Program-made: the position numbers and the translations under genes
Assembly (NCBI GenBank): GCA_002481295.1
Contig: DLDU01000024.1
Coordinates: 3,089 to 28,747, forward strand
Direction: 5' to 3'
From: Prevotella sp. UBA7764
GTDB lineage: Bacteria > Bacteroidota > Bacteroidia > Bacteroidales > Bacteroidaceae
DNA: 25,659 nt
Part shown: in pieces, positions 24,804-25,659 of the stretch
Position numbering within the stretch: the stretch's first letter is position 1
Layout: every line of letters begins with the position of its first letter
Notes under the pieces: model-generated
Databases searched by the model: none
What the model was told of the DNA's origin: nothing
What the model saw: the letters and a program-made list of their open reading frames with translations, nothing else

Positions 24804-24811
24804 CAAAAGTA
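24804..24811 (-). promoter_or_regulatory. -7 box of the small orphan gene
   Basis: The minus strand reads TACTTTTG, matching TAnnTTTG, 42 bases before the ATG at 24761. No good -33 element is seen. Confidence 0.45.
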
Positions 24812-24893
24812 CTCAAAAAAATTGAGACGATAAAAGAGAGTTAAAAGAAAAGCGACAAAACAATAATAAAAGGACACATTCGTTACACTATAT

Positions 24894-25418
24894 ATGGAAG
24901 AAAAGAAGACCATAAAAAGACTTATATTCACAGCTATACTCAGTACCACGGTCAGCATCGGATGGTCGCAAAATCCAATCATGCCCGATGCTATGCCAGG
25001 CATAGCTAAAAACGATCAGAAATCAGACACATTAACAGAAATGCATCTGCCATCCAGTATGACAGATGAGGACTTTCATGGCTTTGCTGAGCTCAACATC
25101 GATAACTTACTCTCGGTATTAGAGAAATACAACGTGAAGGAAAAGAAAATCGTTTTAGCACAAGCCTTATTAGAGACTGGTTACTTTTCCAGCCCTCTTT
25201 GCATGGAATGCCACAATCTCTTTGGTTTACGTCATCCCAGTGATGGCAGCTACTATACTTTCAACAACTGGGAAGAATCCGTTAAAGCCTATCTTGACGA
25301 CGTGCAATATAAATACAATGGCGGTAACTACTACGCATTCCTCAAACGCATAGGATACGCAGAAGATCGCAACTACACATCAAAAGTAAGAAAGATAGCA
25401 GACAAGCTAGACATATAA
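24894..25418 (+). CDS. Secreted glucosaminidase-like (GH73-type) protein
   Basis: Proteins of this type cleave the glycan chain of peptidoglycan or related glycans. The 174-residue product has a short basic N-tail (MEEKKTIKRL) and a hydrophobic segment ending VSIGWSQ, a plausible signal peptide. A linker of about 40 residues is followed by the glucosaminidase core: KKIVLAQALLETGYFSS with the expected catalytic Glu 94, then HNLFGLRHPSDGSYYTFNNW, WEESVKAYLDD and GYAEDRNYTSKVRKIADKL. It is a single-domain, rather short member with no visible cell-wall anchor. Family assignment is good; the exact substrate is not shown. A strong terminator follows. Confidence 0.87.
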   Translation: MEEKKTIKRLIFTAILSTTVSIGWSQNPIMPDAMPGIAKNDQKSDTLTEMHLPSSMTDEDFHGFAELNIDNLLSVLEKYNVKEKKIVLAQALLETGYFSSPLCMECHNLFGLRHPSDGSYYTFNNWEESVKAYLDDVQYKYNGGNYYAFLKRIGYAEDRNYTSKVRKIADKLDI

Positions 25419-25422
25419 TAGT

Positions 25423-25450
25423 AAGCGCGGCAAGGAGCCGCGCTTTTTTT
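25423..25450 (+). terminator. Factor-independent terminator after the glucosaminidase gene
   Basis: AAGCGCGGC (25423-25431) pairs with GCCGCGCTT (25437-25445) around a 5-base loop and runs into T7. It starts four bases after the stop codon and is the clearest intrinsic terminator in the window. Confidence 0.9.
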
Positions 25451-25464
25451 AAGCCCTTCCCTAA

Positions 25465-25590
25465 CCCTCCCCAAAGGGAGGGGACAGAGCCCCACCCTAG
25501 CCCTCCCCGAGGGGAGGGAAACTCAATACCCACAACGCATATATTACGTACGGATGGTATGGTATAGCAATTCTCTCCCCTCGGGGAGAG
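25465..25590. repeat. Cluster of GC-rich inverted repeats
   Basis: Three short palindromes lie here: CCCTCCCcaaaGGGAGGG at 25465-25482 (loop about CAAA), CCCTCCCCGAGGGGAGGG at 25501-25518, and CTCTCCCC-TC-GGGGAGAG at 25573-25590. Their flanks share AGCCC/GGGCT-type and CTAG motifs. They resemble the hairpin at 4282-4302. No gene is evident from 25451 to the window end. Confidence 0.75.
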
Positions 25591-25659
25591 CTAGAGAGGG
25601 GCTGGAGTTGAGCTATAGAGGGGCTTTGCCATACTAAAAAAAGCCCCTGAAAACATTGC

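Overview
The window is a stretch of Bacteroidales chromosome, most probably from the Prevotella group. The evidence is an AraC-type hybrid two-component regulator with a beta-propeller sensor, TAnnTTTG promoter -7 boxes, little use of Shine-Dalgarno sites, a DUF4957/DUF5123 domain pair, and AT-rich spacers between moderately GC-rich genes. No plasmid, phage or transposon genes are visible. The genus is inferred from sequence style only.

Layout. (1) 1-885: 3' end of a peptidyl-dipeptidase Dcp gene (M3 metallopeptidase). (2) 1130-3131: a damaged and chimeric pectinase gene. It encodes a GH28 polygalacturonase with a +1 frameshift at an A7 tract, whose last beta-helix coils are replaced by a DUF4957/DUF5123 module. 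(3) 3132-4324: about 1.2 kb without a convincing gene, holding 22-bp tandem repeats, a 56-bp near-perfect palindrome, 33-bp tandem repeats that read as 11-residue repeats, and a GC-rich hairpin. (4) 4325-8149, minus strand: a hybrid two-component regulator interrupted by one in-frame TAG at codon 145; it also lacks the ATP-binding domain expected between HisKA and receiver. (5) 8334-17479, plus strand: the galacturonate catabolic cluster uxaC-kdgK-eda-exuT-uxaB-uxaA, followed by a DUF4861 gene. (6) 17584-17660, minus strand: tRNA-Arg(TCT) abutting a perfect 38-bp palindrome. (7) 17899-19614: Na+/phosphate symporter-PhoU fusion. (8) 19816-23730: a 1304-residue protein with an AlbA_2 (Schlafen-type) domain and little else recognisable, then an MgtC/SapB membrane protein. 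(9) 24480-24761, minus strand: a small orphan gene; 24894-25418: a secreted glucosaminidase-like protein; then GC-rich inverted repeats to the window end.

How the genes work together. A polygalacturonase would release galacturonate from pectin. ExuT imports it, UxaC isomerises it to tagaturonate, UxaB reduces that to altronate, UxaA dehydrates altronate to 2-keto-3-deoxygluconate, KdgK phosphorylates it and Eda cleaves the product to pyruvate and glyceraldehyde-3-phosphate. The divergently placed sensor-regulator is the natural candidate controller. All cytoplasmic pathway genes look intact, while both extracellular or sensory genes of the locus (GH28 and regulator) carry lesions. This is either real decay of the pectin-sensing and depolymerising arm or sequencing/assembly error.

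No well-defined new system is evident. The most open items are the large AlbA_2 protein, the repeat-rich 3.6-4.1 kb spacer, the GH28-DUF4957/DUF5123 chimera and the regulator without an ATPase domain.
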